Positions 22,690 through 35,500 of a stretch of 64,000 bases of DNA are shown here, in pieces (the first letter of the stretch is position 1; each line of letters opens with the position of its first letter). Made by a program: the position numbers and the translations under genes. Under the pieces are notes generated by a model that had not been told where the DNA came from, searched no databases, and was given only the letters and a program-made list of their open reading frames with translations. The DNA is from Hyalella azteca (taxonomy: Eukaryota; Arthropoda; Malacostraca; Amphipoda; Hyalellidae): positions 188,611 to 252,610 of the forward strand of contig NW_025946787.1 of assembly GCF_000764305.2 (NCBI RefSeq), given 5' to 3'.

Positions 22690-23230
22690 AGCTTTGGGTA
22701 GCCGAGTGTTTAAGAATACCTACCTATGTTGGGTCGGGTCGCCTGCCGAAGACCACAACTGCCCTGGATGTAATGGACCATCATGATTCCTGCATTCCGG
22801 AACGTAGCCTTCAACACTTCAAGCCGTCCGTATCTAGGCCGTGGGTCGAACCAGCCCTCGGTCGAACGGCTACTTGTCGAAGGACGATAAATTTTGGAAC
22901 AGAACTATGCTATCTGAAACCTAACCTCAGATGCGGTGAACGTAAAATCACGTAATTTAACGAAACTATGCTATCTGAAACCTAACCTCAGATGCGGTGA
23001 ACGTAAAATTACGTAATTTAACGATGCCCGGAAGTCAGATTCGATCCGCGGCCTGGTGGTGCACGGCAGGTGGTGGTCAAGGCCGGAGGAGGACAAAGGC
23101 GAGTGGTGCACGGCTGATTGGTGGATATCCGGAGAGATCCAAGGGGTTCGATTCAAGGCTTATTGGTGCACAAAATTGGTGGTGCACGGCTGCGCTCCCT
23201 GTTGGGTCTACAAGTAGGGGGTTAGAAACT
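22690..23230. repeat. Dispersed repeat with an internal 61-bp tandem duplication
   Basis: aactatgctatctgaaacct starts at 22903 and again at 22964 (61-bp period). The region 22880-23070 matches 730-930 in inverted orientation (tttcagatagcatagttctg, aaattacgtaa). Apparent ORFs here are repeat-derived. The rest of the spacer 21660-23600 between ABCB-A and the SDR gene shows nothing genic. Confidence 0.6.
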
Positions 23231-23618
23231 CGCACCCATTTTGAAAAATTCTGGTCGAAATTGACAAAGTGGATTATTGGCTAAAGGTCGACGATAGGCC
23301 CAGCCATGTATTAATTCAACCATGGGCCCAGCATAGCCAACTTGGAGCTGAAACTGCCATTATAAATACGTTTATATTACAATTCCATGAAATCATACGT
23401 GTTTGTTGGTACAAATACTTGACAATGTACAATTGCTACAAGTTATTTTATTTACTCAAACCTATTTAATTATTGACACCAGGAAAAGTAATCGAATCCG
23501 TTAATGCGTAAACAGGAACTGAACCTGGGTGTCGTGACTCGTGACGACGTGCCGGCAAGTTGTCACCAACACATTGAGGAAAAATTTATGGTTAGAACCG
23601 TATTTCAAAAACAGAATT

Positions 23619-26600
23619 ATGGCTTATTTATTGTCTGGAAGAGTTGCACTTGTGACAGGTATGAATGATATTGTTAAATGTATGTAAAACATTCTAATGT
23701 AGGTATGTAAATCAAGATATTTTAATTCTGGATTAGAAACACCAGAATTGGAAAGCATGCAGTCGTAATCACGTAAGTCGTAATGTAATTATGAATGAAG
23801 GCGTAATGAATAATGTGATGAAGCTTGCAGAATGTGCTCATTCATTACTAGCAGTAGTACATGATCACTCAATGATGATGTCCTCCTCTTCCTTTGTAGA
23901 TGATGTAGAATAAATGACATTTTCTGTGATGTGATTTTTACTTTTTTTTTTCTGTAATTGATATGATATTAGCTAGAATGTCCATATTGCATATCCATAC
24001 ATTACCATATTATTTATTCATGATGTGATATTACCATATCCATGGAGCGGCATGGACATGCCATTTACTAGCATTGACAATGACAACAACATTGTCCACT
24101 GCTGCACTGCAAGCTTCATATCAGCACAGCAGCCGTAGCCTAAAGCATTTCTTCTGTATCTGTAAGCTTACAGGCTACAGCCTACAGGATGACTTGTATT
24201 TGTAATTTAAAAGTCAAACCATTTTAATTGGGTAATGACCGTACCTACCTAGGGTAAACGCGGTATATTCCGACATCGTAGGTAATTCCGTCACCTCTCC
24301 AGCTTTTCCTTTATATTAAGCTTTGTTTTAGTTCCCTGTATTCATTGATGGTTGAAATGGTGATGTCATACATTTGCGTGTCGAAATACTGCAAAAACAC
24401 TAGGTCTTGGCCATCTAGTGGGAAAATATTGAGATCCAAAGAGAGACAATGTATGCCACGTGGTGAGATCATCGAAAAATGTGTCAAATTTGACAGTTGA
24501 CATGACTCTACCAAATAGTGAATAACTGTTTTTATAGGAAGAATATTATGGTTTGAGACTTTTAAATACGTCTGTGAATATATTAGGAATCCTTTAAGTA
24601 ACTATACTTGTATTCGCTGATTTCAAGTCGTAAATAAATTAATAGATGATTAAGTTGAGATGTTGGATTTAGACACATGAAAACTAATTCCGACACAACT
24701 TGAATTGGACACACACAGATCGTTCAAAGCTTTGTACAAAAATTGAAATTTGCTTAATTAAAAGCCATTGCTGACGCGTAGTGAAGTGTTTTGAGAGTCA
24801 TGTGAAGGCAACAGAACTTACGTAACGCATACGTTTTTTTTTTATAGTTTTGCATTTCTCGATGTGTCCTTAATGTGTCGGAATATACCGCGTTTACCCT
24901 AATGTGAGTTCACTTTATTTCAGTAAAACTAGAAAAATTTTATAAGAAAATACCTGAAAGTCTAAAACAAAAAAATATATATTTTAGTGACAACTATCAT
25001 ATTTTTGGAGGAATAAAGCATAGTTTAGGTTACTTATTTTTTGTTCTATGTTGCCTGCTATGCCTGGTAGGCTGGTACACAATACAATTCTATGTATGAC
25101 ATTCTATGCACAATTTTGTTAAGACCAATGATGCATTAATATTTTGTTAAGGTAATTTTTTTGGCTGAGGCCTGAGTGAGGTAAATGTAGGCTAATCAAA
25201 ATTTTTTGTTGGATATTGATTTTTTGTTAACTAGAGCTCTTGCTAATCAAGGTTCTGCTGTAAATGCGTTTTTCAGGGTGTCCCTTATTACCCAATTGTG
25301 CGGAAATGGCCGCCATTTTAGGGTAAACGCGGTATATTCCGTTGTATTAAGGGCGCATTGAGAAATGAAAAACTATAAAAAAAATGTATGCGTTACTCAA
25401 GTTCTGTTTGCTTTATGTGACTCTCAAAACACTGTACTACGCGTCAGCAACAATGAAACGTCACAAAATATTGCCATATTTATTTAAGAGCCTTTAGAAT
25501 GCAAACCTACCAAATCCCTATATTCCGTCACTGTGTGTGGCTACATTCGGCACGTGGTGAGGCGTATTCCGTCCGCGCTTCAAATTCTACTGATGCGTAA
25601 TGCCGTCATCCACGTGTTCGAATTGCGTTTGCAGTGTGAGATGTATTGGAATACAACATGGCTTTGAATTAGAACCCTAATGAATATTGAACACTACTTA
25701 ATTAGGCTTTTAATTAACAACTATTAAGCTTTCAATTAAGCAAATTTCAATTTTTGTATACAGCTTGGAACGATCTGTGTGTGTCCAATTCAAGTTGTGA
25801 CGGAATTAGTTTTCATGTGTCTAAACCCATTTCTCAACTTTATCATCTATTAATTTATATACCACTTGAAATCAGCAAATACAAGTATACTTAAAGTTAA
25901 AGGATTCCTAATATATTCACAGATGTATTTAAAAGTCTCATACCATAATATTCTTCCTATACAAACAGTTATTCACTAGTATTTGGTAGAGCAAGGTCAA
26001 CTGTCAAATTTGACACATTTTCTCAATATTTCCCGGCTAGATGGCCAAGACCTAATGTTTTGGCAGTAGTTTGACGCGCAAATGTATGACGTCACCATTT
26101 CAACCATCAACGAACGCATGGAACTAAAACAAAGCTTAATATGAAGGAAAAACTAGAGAGGTGACGGAACTACCCACGATATCGGAATATACCACGTTTA
26201 CCCTACACATCATTAACACATGTCCTATCAATCATGTTTTTAAGCCAACCCATGTGTGCAACTTTTATGTACATAAAATTTGTTATCTGGTTCTGGTGAA
26301 TCTTTTTTTTTTCTACAGACCTTAGCAGAGATACTTTTCCAAACTCAGTGAAAATCTCACTTTTCACACTTTTTTTAGAGGTAGTAAATCTATGATTTTT
26401 TAACGTTCTTTATGCTACATAGGATAGTAAATATATTGAACTTTACGCCACTATTTTTAGTTTTACAATATTTTTATTAGTTTTGCTGCTACAACATTTT
26501 GGACAACTGTCCTGATTCCCCCACCTGTCCCTTATTACCCTGTTTGATGGTATTATGCTAAGATAAGTGCATAATTTATATGCTAGGTGGAAAGTGTATT

Positions 26601-29600
26601 TCATTCCAGACCAGAGAATATGTTTTAGTGACTATTTCCTTTTTAGTTTTTTAAAAATATATTATGTAGTGAACAATATTACCACATTTTTCATAGCTTG
26701 ATTAGCTTCGTTTTGTGTCTGTCTGTCTGTCTGTCATCAAAAATTCAGACCTTAATTTAGAGCTCTTCTGAACATCCTAGAAACTTTAAATTTGGCATGC
26801 ATGCTTATGCTGCCTAACAATTCAAGATATGATCATCAGAAGTAATAATTGAAAAAAAAATTTTAGAAGAAATTTAAAGAAAAAAAAAATGAATAAAAAA
26901 ATAAACAAAACAACTAAAAATTCATGGTTTAGAATTGAGCTTTTTTCTCGAACATCCACACTTGCAAACCCTGGAAATTGATTTGAATAGCTAAAATTGC
27001 TAACTAAAAACTAGAAAATGAATAAATATAAAACCATTTTAAAAACCACATTTTTCTGGTTTTTACAAAACTAAAAATAATGGAATAAAACAAATAAAAA
27101 TACTTTTAAAATCCACGTTTTCTTAATGGACAAAAAAGAAAAACATTTACTCATGCATAACAGTTAAGTTATGTAATGTTATGTATGAGTAAATGTTTTT
27201 CTTTTTTGTCCGTTGAGAAAATGTGGATTTTACAAGTTTTTTTATTTGTTTTATTTTTTTGTTTGCATTGGTAAATTAAAATTCAGTTTGCCAAAGGACA
27301 TTTTTCATTTGTTGACATTTCAAAAGTAGTATCAAGATTCAATATCATGTTCAGAGATGCATTGATTAATAAAATATCTATCAACATAAATGGTATAAGT
27401 ACTACGTAAATAATGTAATTAGGATACTACTCAAATTTAAAAAAAATGAGATTTAGATAGAACTGCATCTTTCAACTTGATAAAGAATTTCAACATATTT
27501 AATTTTATCTGAAACTCTTTAGCAAATTAAAAATGTCTTTCCATGACCTGATTTTTGTTTTACCAGTGCAAATGAAAAATATTATTCAATGTATGGAAAA
27601 AAACTAAAAGAAAAATTTTTAATAGAAGATTTCCGGTCTCCATGAAATTAACATGAATTTAAACTTGAACTTGAAGAAACAAATTCTGCCATCATATACT
27701 AATATCTGCTAAGTGTCAACTAGAGCTTTCCTGCCATTTTTGGAGCTGACAATTTTCTGCTAGGGAATTGTCTCCATTCTCCTATCTTATCATAAAGAAC
27801 AGTTTATTATTGAGCTGCAACATTGAACATCATTATACAGTTGTCAAATTACATCATTTTCCAATTTGCAGCCACAAGATTTGAAATTAGAAATTTGGAC
27901 AGAAGCCACAAATAAATTTTAATACAAAAATGCCTATGCTTCATGCTTGCAGGCAATATTTTATCTGTAAAAAATTGCTCATGAAATGAATTTTTTTACT
28001 TTGTATTTGACTGACAAAATTCTGCCACATATTCCAGATTAGGCCAGATTTTAGTATTGAGTAAAAAAATTCAATCTTGGTTGCAGCTTGGTCTTTAGAA
28101 AAAAAAAACAATAACCATGCCATTTGTAAGATTGAATCAGGTCACATGTGTGTTTAACCCTTTCATGGGTAAGTTACCATGTATGATCACTTGAAATCGC
28201 GTCACAAAAAGCCTCACCACGGCTTCCTGTTTGTTTTTGAGGCATCTTTATAATGCCTCAGTCAATCACTAATTATCTGACCATCGTTCTATCTATAGCA
28301 TCACCAACTGCAAAGTCCACAAATTGAAATATGAGCATTTAAATGAAGGTTTTGACTCGGACAATGGAATTGACGCTCTTTCCGCATTTTCTTCAAAATT
28401 TGGAAGTATCAATGTATATATTTATTTTGGCAACTTGATTAAATTTAATTAAATTAAATTTTTATGTTTCTAATTTTTCATTTGCATAAACTGAATTTTA
28501 ATTATAAAGATAAATTTTGTGTACTGATCGCATTTATTGAATTCTTCAAGTGCGATTTAAACCTTCAATAGGCAAAATTTGAAAAAATACATACAAAAAA
28601 ATATATTATATAATACTTCTTACTTTCTTGAAATGGTTTCTGAAATTTTAATTTCTGGATATTTCAATGCTTGCCCGCTAAAGGGTTAATTTTTAATTTG
28701 GCTGAAAACTATTGATATGACAATGGATTAATAATGAATTATTACCTACCTTATAATTTAGCAAAATAATAAAATGTTCTATTACACATTGTTCAAGGTG
28801 GTGGCAGTGGTATTGGGAAAGAAGTTTGTAAACTTTTGGCTGAAAGAGGAGCATACATTGCTGCCACTGACATCAACAAGAATGCCATCCAGGACACCAT
28901 TTCAAATCTTCAGGGTAATTATTTTACTGCTAACAATATATTTTTAAAGTTCTTTAGACTTAAGGGCAAAGTAGTTCTCATTTCACAAATTTAACTGTAA
29001 TTGCATATTCTCATTGTTTGTTTTTTGACCACTATTTAGTTCAATTTTTGTAGGTAAGGATGTTGATTTATAATTCATATGTTTATGTTGTAAATTATTT
29101 TCAGGCAATATTATTTAGTATTTGGATATGCTTGAGCTCATCAGTAATGATATGAAGCAGCAGTCCTTGTGTTGATAGCCTATTTGCATTTTTGAATCTC
29201 ATATCTCACTATATTATCGGGGTGTTAATTCTGATCTTCCATAAATTGTTCTCTCATGTTCCAAATGTGGTTATTGGTGAAGAAACACATTCCTCATTTT
29301 CAACATATGTCAGAATTTTGTTTTTTGCAGCAAATACAGTTTAAGAAAATAAATAAAGGAAAAATAAATATTATTGTCAATTATACATGATCCATGTATC
29401 TAAAATTAGTATTTTTTGTTCATTTTGCAGGCAACAGTGGGAAAGCTTCCCACTTAGCCATGGAGTGTGATGTTAGCAGTGGTGACAGTGTACGCTCTTG
29501 CTTCAGTGAAGCTACAAAACATTTCAAGCAGCCACCAACACTTCTGGCTAACTGTGCTGGCATCACCATGGACACTTACCTTGCGAAGATGACTGAAGAA

Positions 29601-31087
29601 CAGTTTGATAAAGTCATTCAAGTCAACTTGAAAGTATGCTTTGATCTAAAATTTAACCAATTAATGATTTATTTTAGTTACTATTGCCCTGGATTGTGAT
29701 ATTTGTGTGAATAATTGTTGCTCCATTAGCAATTTATTTGATGTTGAGTACCACTCTAATTTGCATAACTTTGGAAGCTAAAATTCTCAAGGTACTATTA
29801 TCACAGATACTTCTTTTCTTTACATTTTGAATATTCCTTTTTATTGTTCTTGATCATGTTTCATATTTATCCTAAATTTGAAGTTAATTTGAAATATTTG
29901 CACTAATTATGAATTCTATTCTGTTTGAAGGGCACATTCTTGACGAACCAAGCATTTGCTCACTGCCTGGCAGCATCTGCAAAACAGGGCGGAGATGCCG
30001 CACCCGGTGCAATTGTGAACGTTAGTTCTATCTCAGCCCACAGAGGAAACATGGGACAAACCAACTACTCTGCCAGCAAGGCTGGAGTTGAAGGCTTCAC
30101 CAGATCAGCAGCAAAGGAGCTTGCCAAGTGAATTCCTCTTCATTTTATTAATGCAGCTAATTTGTATCCCAATTTTATGCCAAAATGAAGTTGTAATTTG
30201 AATTCAAAAGATTGTATGGAAATTTATACGTTCTAATAATAAATGTCTGAGCAATTATTTTCAGCTACAATGTATAATATCAATTATGCTTCAAATTTTA
30301 ATACATATTACAGAAGCATTATAGTGTTGTCCTTGAAAAGTTTCTGTGTTTGCTGTCTAATATATCAGTATGAATGCTTAATAGCTTTTGATTTTCAGTG
30401 GTGGTTATCATTTCTCTTATTCATGAAGTATTCCCACTCAGGTTTGGCATTCGTGTGAATTGTGTATACCCTGGCCTCATTGAAACTCCCATGACTGACA
30501 CCGTACCAGAACACCTCAAGGAGATGGTTAAATATGCAATAGCATTGAAGCGTGCCGGACAGCCTCAAGGTGAGAAAAAATACTCCTACACCTTGAATTT
30601 CCTGAATTTTGTAAAAATTCCCTTGGTGATCTCAACTATTTTTGGTTTTATGGCGCTGTTGGTAGTTCTTTGTTTTCTAACTTCATCCAGAAAAACCAAG
30701 TGAAGTGAATTAGTGTGCATGTAATAGACTTGAACGTAGATGCTGTTTGCTTGTAAACGTATTTTGAAATCTGTGAAATTAAGATTAGAAGTAATAGTAA
30801 TAGCGAGACTAATAGTTATATTCTGTAGAACTAATATTTCCAGCTATCTATTTCATCCAGTGATTAAAATGCATGAAAGCGTGTGTTATTTCATGGCTTC
30901 ACTTAGATCTCCTTGCTGTAATTATCTTAATTTAGTAATTACGTTTTACGGTGAAATTTTAATACTTTAACTTGCACTGATAAAGTTGCATGGTATTGCA
31001 GAGGTTGCTGAGGTCATTGCCTTCCTGCTCTCTGACGCGGCCAGTTACGTGACTGGTGCATGTGTCGAAGTTACCGGAGGGCTATAA
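23619..31087 (+). CDS. HSD17B8: 17-beta-hydroxysteroid dehydrogenase 8-like SDR, complete, 6 exons
   Basis: Classical short-chain dehydrogenase/reductase, 256 residues (human HSD17B8 is about 260). Exons 23619-23658, 28798-28914, 29431-29633, 29931-30127, 30442-30569 and 31002-31087 (TAA); all junctions are AG/GT and keep phase. Motifs: cofactor loop TGGGSGIG (13-20), Asp38 after beta2 (NAD preference), Asp66-Val67, NCAG (93-96), catalytic Asn118, Ser in NVSSIS (150-155), Tyr166 and Lys170 in YSASK, and PG (196-197). HSD17B8 oxidises estradiol and, with CBR4, forms the mitochondrial 3-ketoacyl-ACP reductase. The overall pattern ([23 protein letters not shown] end) fits HSD17B8 better than CBR4. 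The start is chosen because [14 protein letters not shown] is a normal SDR N-terminus and the ATG at 23588 is out of frame. It is convergent with the SLC10 gene. Confidence 0.9.
24252..24899 (+). mobile_element. TA-flanked MITE (Tc1/mariner-like), copy A
   Basis: Starts GGGTAAACGCGGTATATTCC and ends with its inverted repeat. TA dinucleotides flank it (24250-24251 and 24900-24901), as expected for Tc1/mariner-type insertion. It is 648 bp with no transposase ORF, in intron 1 of the SDR gene. Confidence 0.8.
25321..26203 (-). mobile_element. TA-flanked MITE (Tc1/mariner-like), copy B, inverted to copy A
   Basis: Same terminal repeats and TA flanks (25319-25320 and 26204-26205). The interior matches copy A in the opposite orientation (for example aaacaaagcttaatat against atattaagctttgttt). 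It is 883 bp, longer than copy A, with no ORF. Copies A and B lie 421 bp apart. Confidence 0.8.
26890..27262. repeat. AT-rich region with a long imperfect hairpin
   Basis: Arms 27104-27161 and 27178-27235 are inverted copies with about five mismatches in 58 positions around a 16-nt loop. Complementarity continues weakly outward (aaacaaataaaaa against ttttttatttgttt). No flanking duplication or ORF was seen. The remainder of SDR intron 1 (26300-28790) is AT-rich with no recognisable gene. Confidence 0.75.
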
Positions 31088-31524
31088 TTCACTGATGATT
31101 TATAGCCCCATCTTCATCTTCTACATTCAATACTGAGTCATTTATACATTTAATTATTCAAAAAGAAACCAGCGTGTTTTAGCCAAGTAACTACTACTCA
31201 AACCTGACAAGTGTGTCCAGCTAGTGTCACCGTCTACGTAGTATATTAGGTGCCTTACTTCTACGATGCTCACGAAGCTCCGTTTCAAAGTTCTCTATCA
31301 TGTGATGGCGCAATATTTCAAATATTCTCATTAGTTTTATATTTCAGCCTTGTGCCAACTGTGAATTTGAATGACATTAGTTAGAAAGAAAAGTTAAACT
31401 CTTTTTAGTTCGGGTTGTATGGAGCGTTGAAAGTTGCTCGAAAGCTTTACTCGAGTTTTCAATTGCTTAGGCACTGCACAAAAAGAATGTTCAATGTTGA
31501 TAGATTGTGGATGTATGGGTTGTT

Positions 31525-31530
31525 AATAAA
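31525..31530 (+). terminator. Possible HSD17B8 polyadenylation signal
   Basis: AATAAA in gttaataaatcttgttgct, 438 bp after the stop. The spacer 31088-32580 otherwise shows only AT-rich sequence, presumably the two facing 3' UTRs. Confidence 0.4.
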
Positions 31531-32580
31531 TCTTGTTGCTGGAACCTTTGTGCCTCTTTATTAGATCTTGCATTGGTTCAACTTCCGAAAATTTCTTAAA
31601 CTACTTATTTGTTGGGAATATTTACCAATCTGCCAAGTAATTCCATTCTATGGTCTGGTAGAAAATCAATGTAAGGTACAATTTTTTCTGCTGATGACTT
31701 TTTCATGAATCGCCATACCTTTATTTAATATTATGAGATTTTGTTTTAATAATAATCTGTTCGATGTTGGAGAGATATTTATTTGTAAGTGGGATCTTTA
31801 TATTGTTTCTTTGGACTAACCTCTATATTTCAGCAAATTTTATAGACGAAGCATTGAACTTTTTAACCTGGTGTGGCTGCGTTACTGCATAACCTAGTTG
31901 AGAGTGACCTTCAGCCGCATAGTGTAGTTCAATGATCTGCTCATGGCGAATAAATAATTGACTTGAATATTACATTTTTCTACCAATTAAAAGTATTTTC
32001 GTTGTCGAGCTTATTTCTATCCATTTTTTTTATCTTTGCAGACACAAATATTAAATTCTTGGAACGATAGAAATTGTACGCAATCATTATCAATCACGTA
32101 CAAGGATTAGAGTTGACAAGTCCAGTCTTTCTTCTTCCTTTCTACGTTGGTTTAATGCGAGATAATAGTAAACTAATGTATATATTACAGACAATATTAA
32201 AACTTTGTATTTAATATTGTTCTGTTATTATTGTGTGCATGTCTCGTTTAACGGGTGCTTTTTTTAACAGGTTGGAGTTCATTTTCAGAGATTATACATG
32301 AATCTGTCAATATATTCGTTATTGAGTATTAATTGAAACGGTCTTCATATTATCGAACTTGGTACTTCTGTTGCGCGAGATGACTCCACTAAATCCTTCA
32401 ATAGCATTTCTAGGAATTTAAATTATTTCAATTACATTCTAAAATCTTAGAACTCTGGCTATTTCCAGTAACTCTTGATCAGAACTGCGCATTTTTAAAT
32501 GTGATTTAAACGGTACTTTCAAATGTCTGGCTATATTTCTTAAACAAATGACAATGTCCCCTTAAGCTCGTATTTTGGCC

Positions 32581-35500
32581 TTAGCATGCTTTCTTAGTGA
32601 GATCATCAGTAGTCCTAACCCTAAACTCTTCTGGCATTGAGGGGTCGAAAAGTAAGCCAGGAGTTCTTGGTATGTCGTCAATCGGAGATTCCGCCATGAG
32701 CGCTCGAGTGACGTCATGCTTGCCGTCGATTTTATCCTCTGGTTCGACGGTCTCTACGTCAGGTAGGCAGATGCCACATTTCTGTAGCGCTTGCCAAATC
32801 AGGAATATCATCAGAAGAGGAGGGCCCGTCTGGAAAAGCTGAGCCAGTACTGGAACTGCTGCCAGGTCGCTGTAATCGAAAGCGAGTGCATTTTTAAATA
32901 GATATAGATCGAATAAAATAGATTAATTGTTTCTGATTCGTTTCATAGATTAATCGAAGTATTTTGAACTTGTTTAAAGACTTGAAACACTGTTAAAGCC
33001 TCAACAACAGTGACAGATAGAAATTTTATGTTAGCGAATTTGTTATTTTGCCTAATTATAATCAAATGTATTACCATGGTACCTTCTGATTATATGAAAA
33101 AAATTCTGCCGAAGTCGTCACCTACCTGTCGGGTGTTCCCAATGAAAGCTTTAAAAGGAGATATGCAATGGCTGCGTTCTGGAACGCAGTTTCTATGGAG
33201 ATAGCGATGATCTGTGGGAAAACGGTGCATTGTAATCGATAGGATTCGTAAGAACGTTGATTTCTGTTAGTGATTACCTCACAATTATTTGAATTTATTT
33301 CCACGAAACCTATGTTTCCTATCCTAGGTAACGAGGTTATTTTATTTCGCGTAGAAATGAAAATAAGAGTTCCATGCACCTGTTTTTTCTTGAGACAAAA
33401 GAGGGTTGACATCAGAGCTCCTGCAGTGTATCCACCTGCAGCCACCATAAGACCGGCTAACGCGACGTTCCCAGTAATCAGAGCGAATCCTTTGTAGTTG
33501 TTGTACATCCCAAACTGCGCATAAAAGGCAAATCATGGTCAACACAAGGCAAAATCATGGTTGAACTAGTCCAATCATGGTTGAACTAGTCCAACCATGG
33601 TTGAACTAGTCCAACCACGTGGACCACCAGGACTAATATTTTCTACAATTTCATGATGTTTATTCAAGTTATGGTTGTGATTTTTGCGCGAATTTATTAT
33701 TGCTCATGTTCGTTAGATGTATTAATAATATAATCATTTATTAGATCGGCACATTTTCGGAAATATTTTCATAATTTCCACAGATGATCAGTATTGCCCG
33801 TGGCAGCGAGAAAGCAACGGTTGGCTGCTGTGGCCGAGAGAATTACGAAGCCTTAATAACTTTTGTTCGAATTATTGTAATTGATTCGCTCTACCATTTA
33901 GTCGTCAAGACAATAGGAATTTGATTGATTCAGTTAGGAATGGACGTTTTAAAACGGTTTTCAAAACCGTTTGGGTCAGGAAACATGACCTACTCTAGTA
34001 CTACTCACTCACCGATATGAAGTAAAGAATCATGCAGAATGTCATCGGTTTGATGATCTTTCCAGCAAAAACCGCCCAGTTATACTTCTTGTACCTGAAA
34101 TTTTGGAATTTGAAATTAACATACACTAAGACTACGCCTAAAGATCTAGGTATATGAAGTTGATTTGGTAAAACGTTTTAACAGCTAAAAAGTTTTTCTA
34201 CGCAGTTTTATCTAAATTAGGATGAAAATTAATTAAAATTAGACCAAGCTCTGCCGTAGTATCTAACTCGACAGAAAAATTGAAGGTTTCATCATGAAAG
34301 TATTATACAATTTGATCGCAAAAAAATTGTTATGCCGTCATTTATCTCTTGCCTACAAAGGATATTTTCTTGTGGGCATAGAACTTCAGCGAATCATTCC
34401 TTATTTCAACTGCTCTTTTATACGTCAGTATCAAGTATGTAGAATTTGTGCCTAGTTCCTCACTTGATGAGGAGGCCGATGAAGAGCGGCACGGAGAAGC
34501 CTATGAGGGAGGTGATGAGATTCATGTACGGTATGGTGATGGAGCTTCCTTCCCCTAACAGTTTGCTACCAAGCAGATACATCCAAGTTGGCATCATAGC
34601 TGCAGAAAAGTAGGAAAAACTCATTAATGTTTTTGATTTAGTCCCTAGGCTTTGAACAGTCTTCCTTTCATGAGTAATTAGAGCTAAAATCTATATATTC
34701 TCTTCTCCGTCACTAAAGTATTTACGGTGGTAAGCCAATCTGCACATTTGGTATCATTCTATATACATAATCATGTAATTTTAAACGCCTCTATGTGTAA
34801 CTTCACCTGTATTTTCTATAGGAAAAATTTAAAATTCTGTATTTAACGCGTATATTCCCATAAAATTTGCAGTTACCATCTCACTAAAGCATCTAATTTA
34901 ACGGAGCGAGTCACACTGAAATTCATTCTTTTGGCATTATACTAGGGTGCAGATTAGGGAGTACCCATGGCAATAATTGTAGAGCAAAATGTCATGGTGA
35001 TGGATAAGTTAATATCTCCGTTGTAGAGCAGCGTCCAAAAGTTGCTGTTTTGGCCGCCAGGGGAGCATCCAAGAGTGAAGAGTCCCAGTCGCTGCAGTGG
35101 ATCGTCGAGCAGCAGCCAACCAACTCCGAACGAGAACTGTATCGTTAAAATAGGGTACGTATATAAAGGTTCATATATGAGATAATCAAAATTAAATCAT
35201 ATAATGGGTCGGATAGAAAATAATAATTTAATAAATATTTAAGTGTACATAACCTTGTTCGGATGTAACAACGTATAGGAAGCTAATTGCTGTCTGTAGA
35301 CGAATTACGCAAACAATGCCTACCTACACCATTTTTTCGAACTGTGATTTAATTAACGCATACAGTTGATTTCTCCTATCCAACTCATAAACAGTACATA
35401 TTCATTTACGCATAATTACGTAAGCGCTAATTTTGTCGTTCACTTTTTTCTTGCAATTTTGGTTACGTGAAAGGAATTTACCGAGGAAATGCTCACCTTT

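Noticed and set aside
22997..23284. 95-codon open frame
   Set aside because: Lies inside a dispersed repeat with an internal tandem duplication.
30398..30703. Extended SDR open frame with a hydrophobic C-terminus
   Set aside because: It is intron read-through; the AG before 30442 and the GT after 30569 splice in phase to the VTGG-ending exon.
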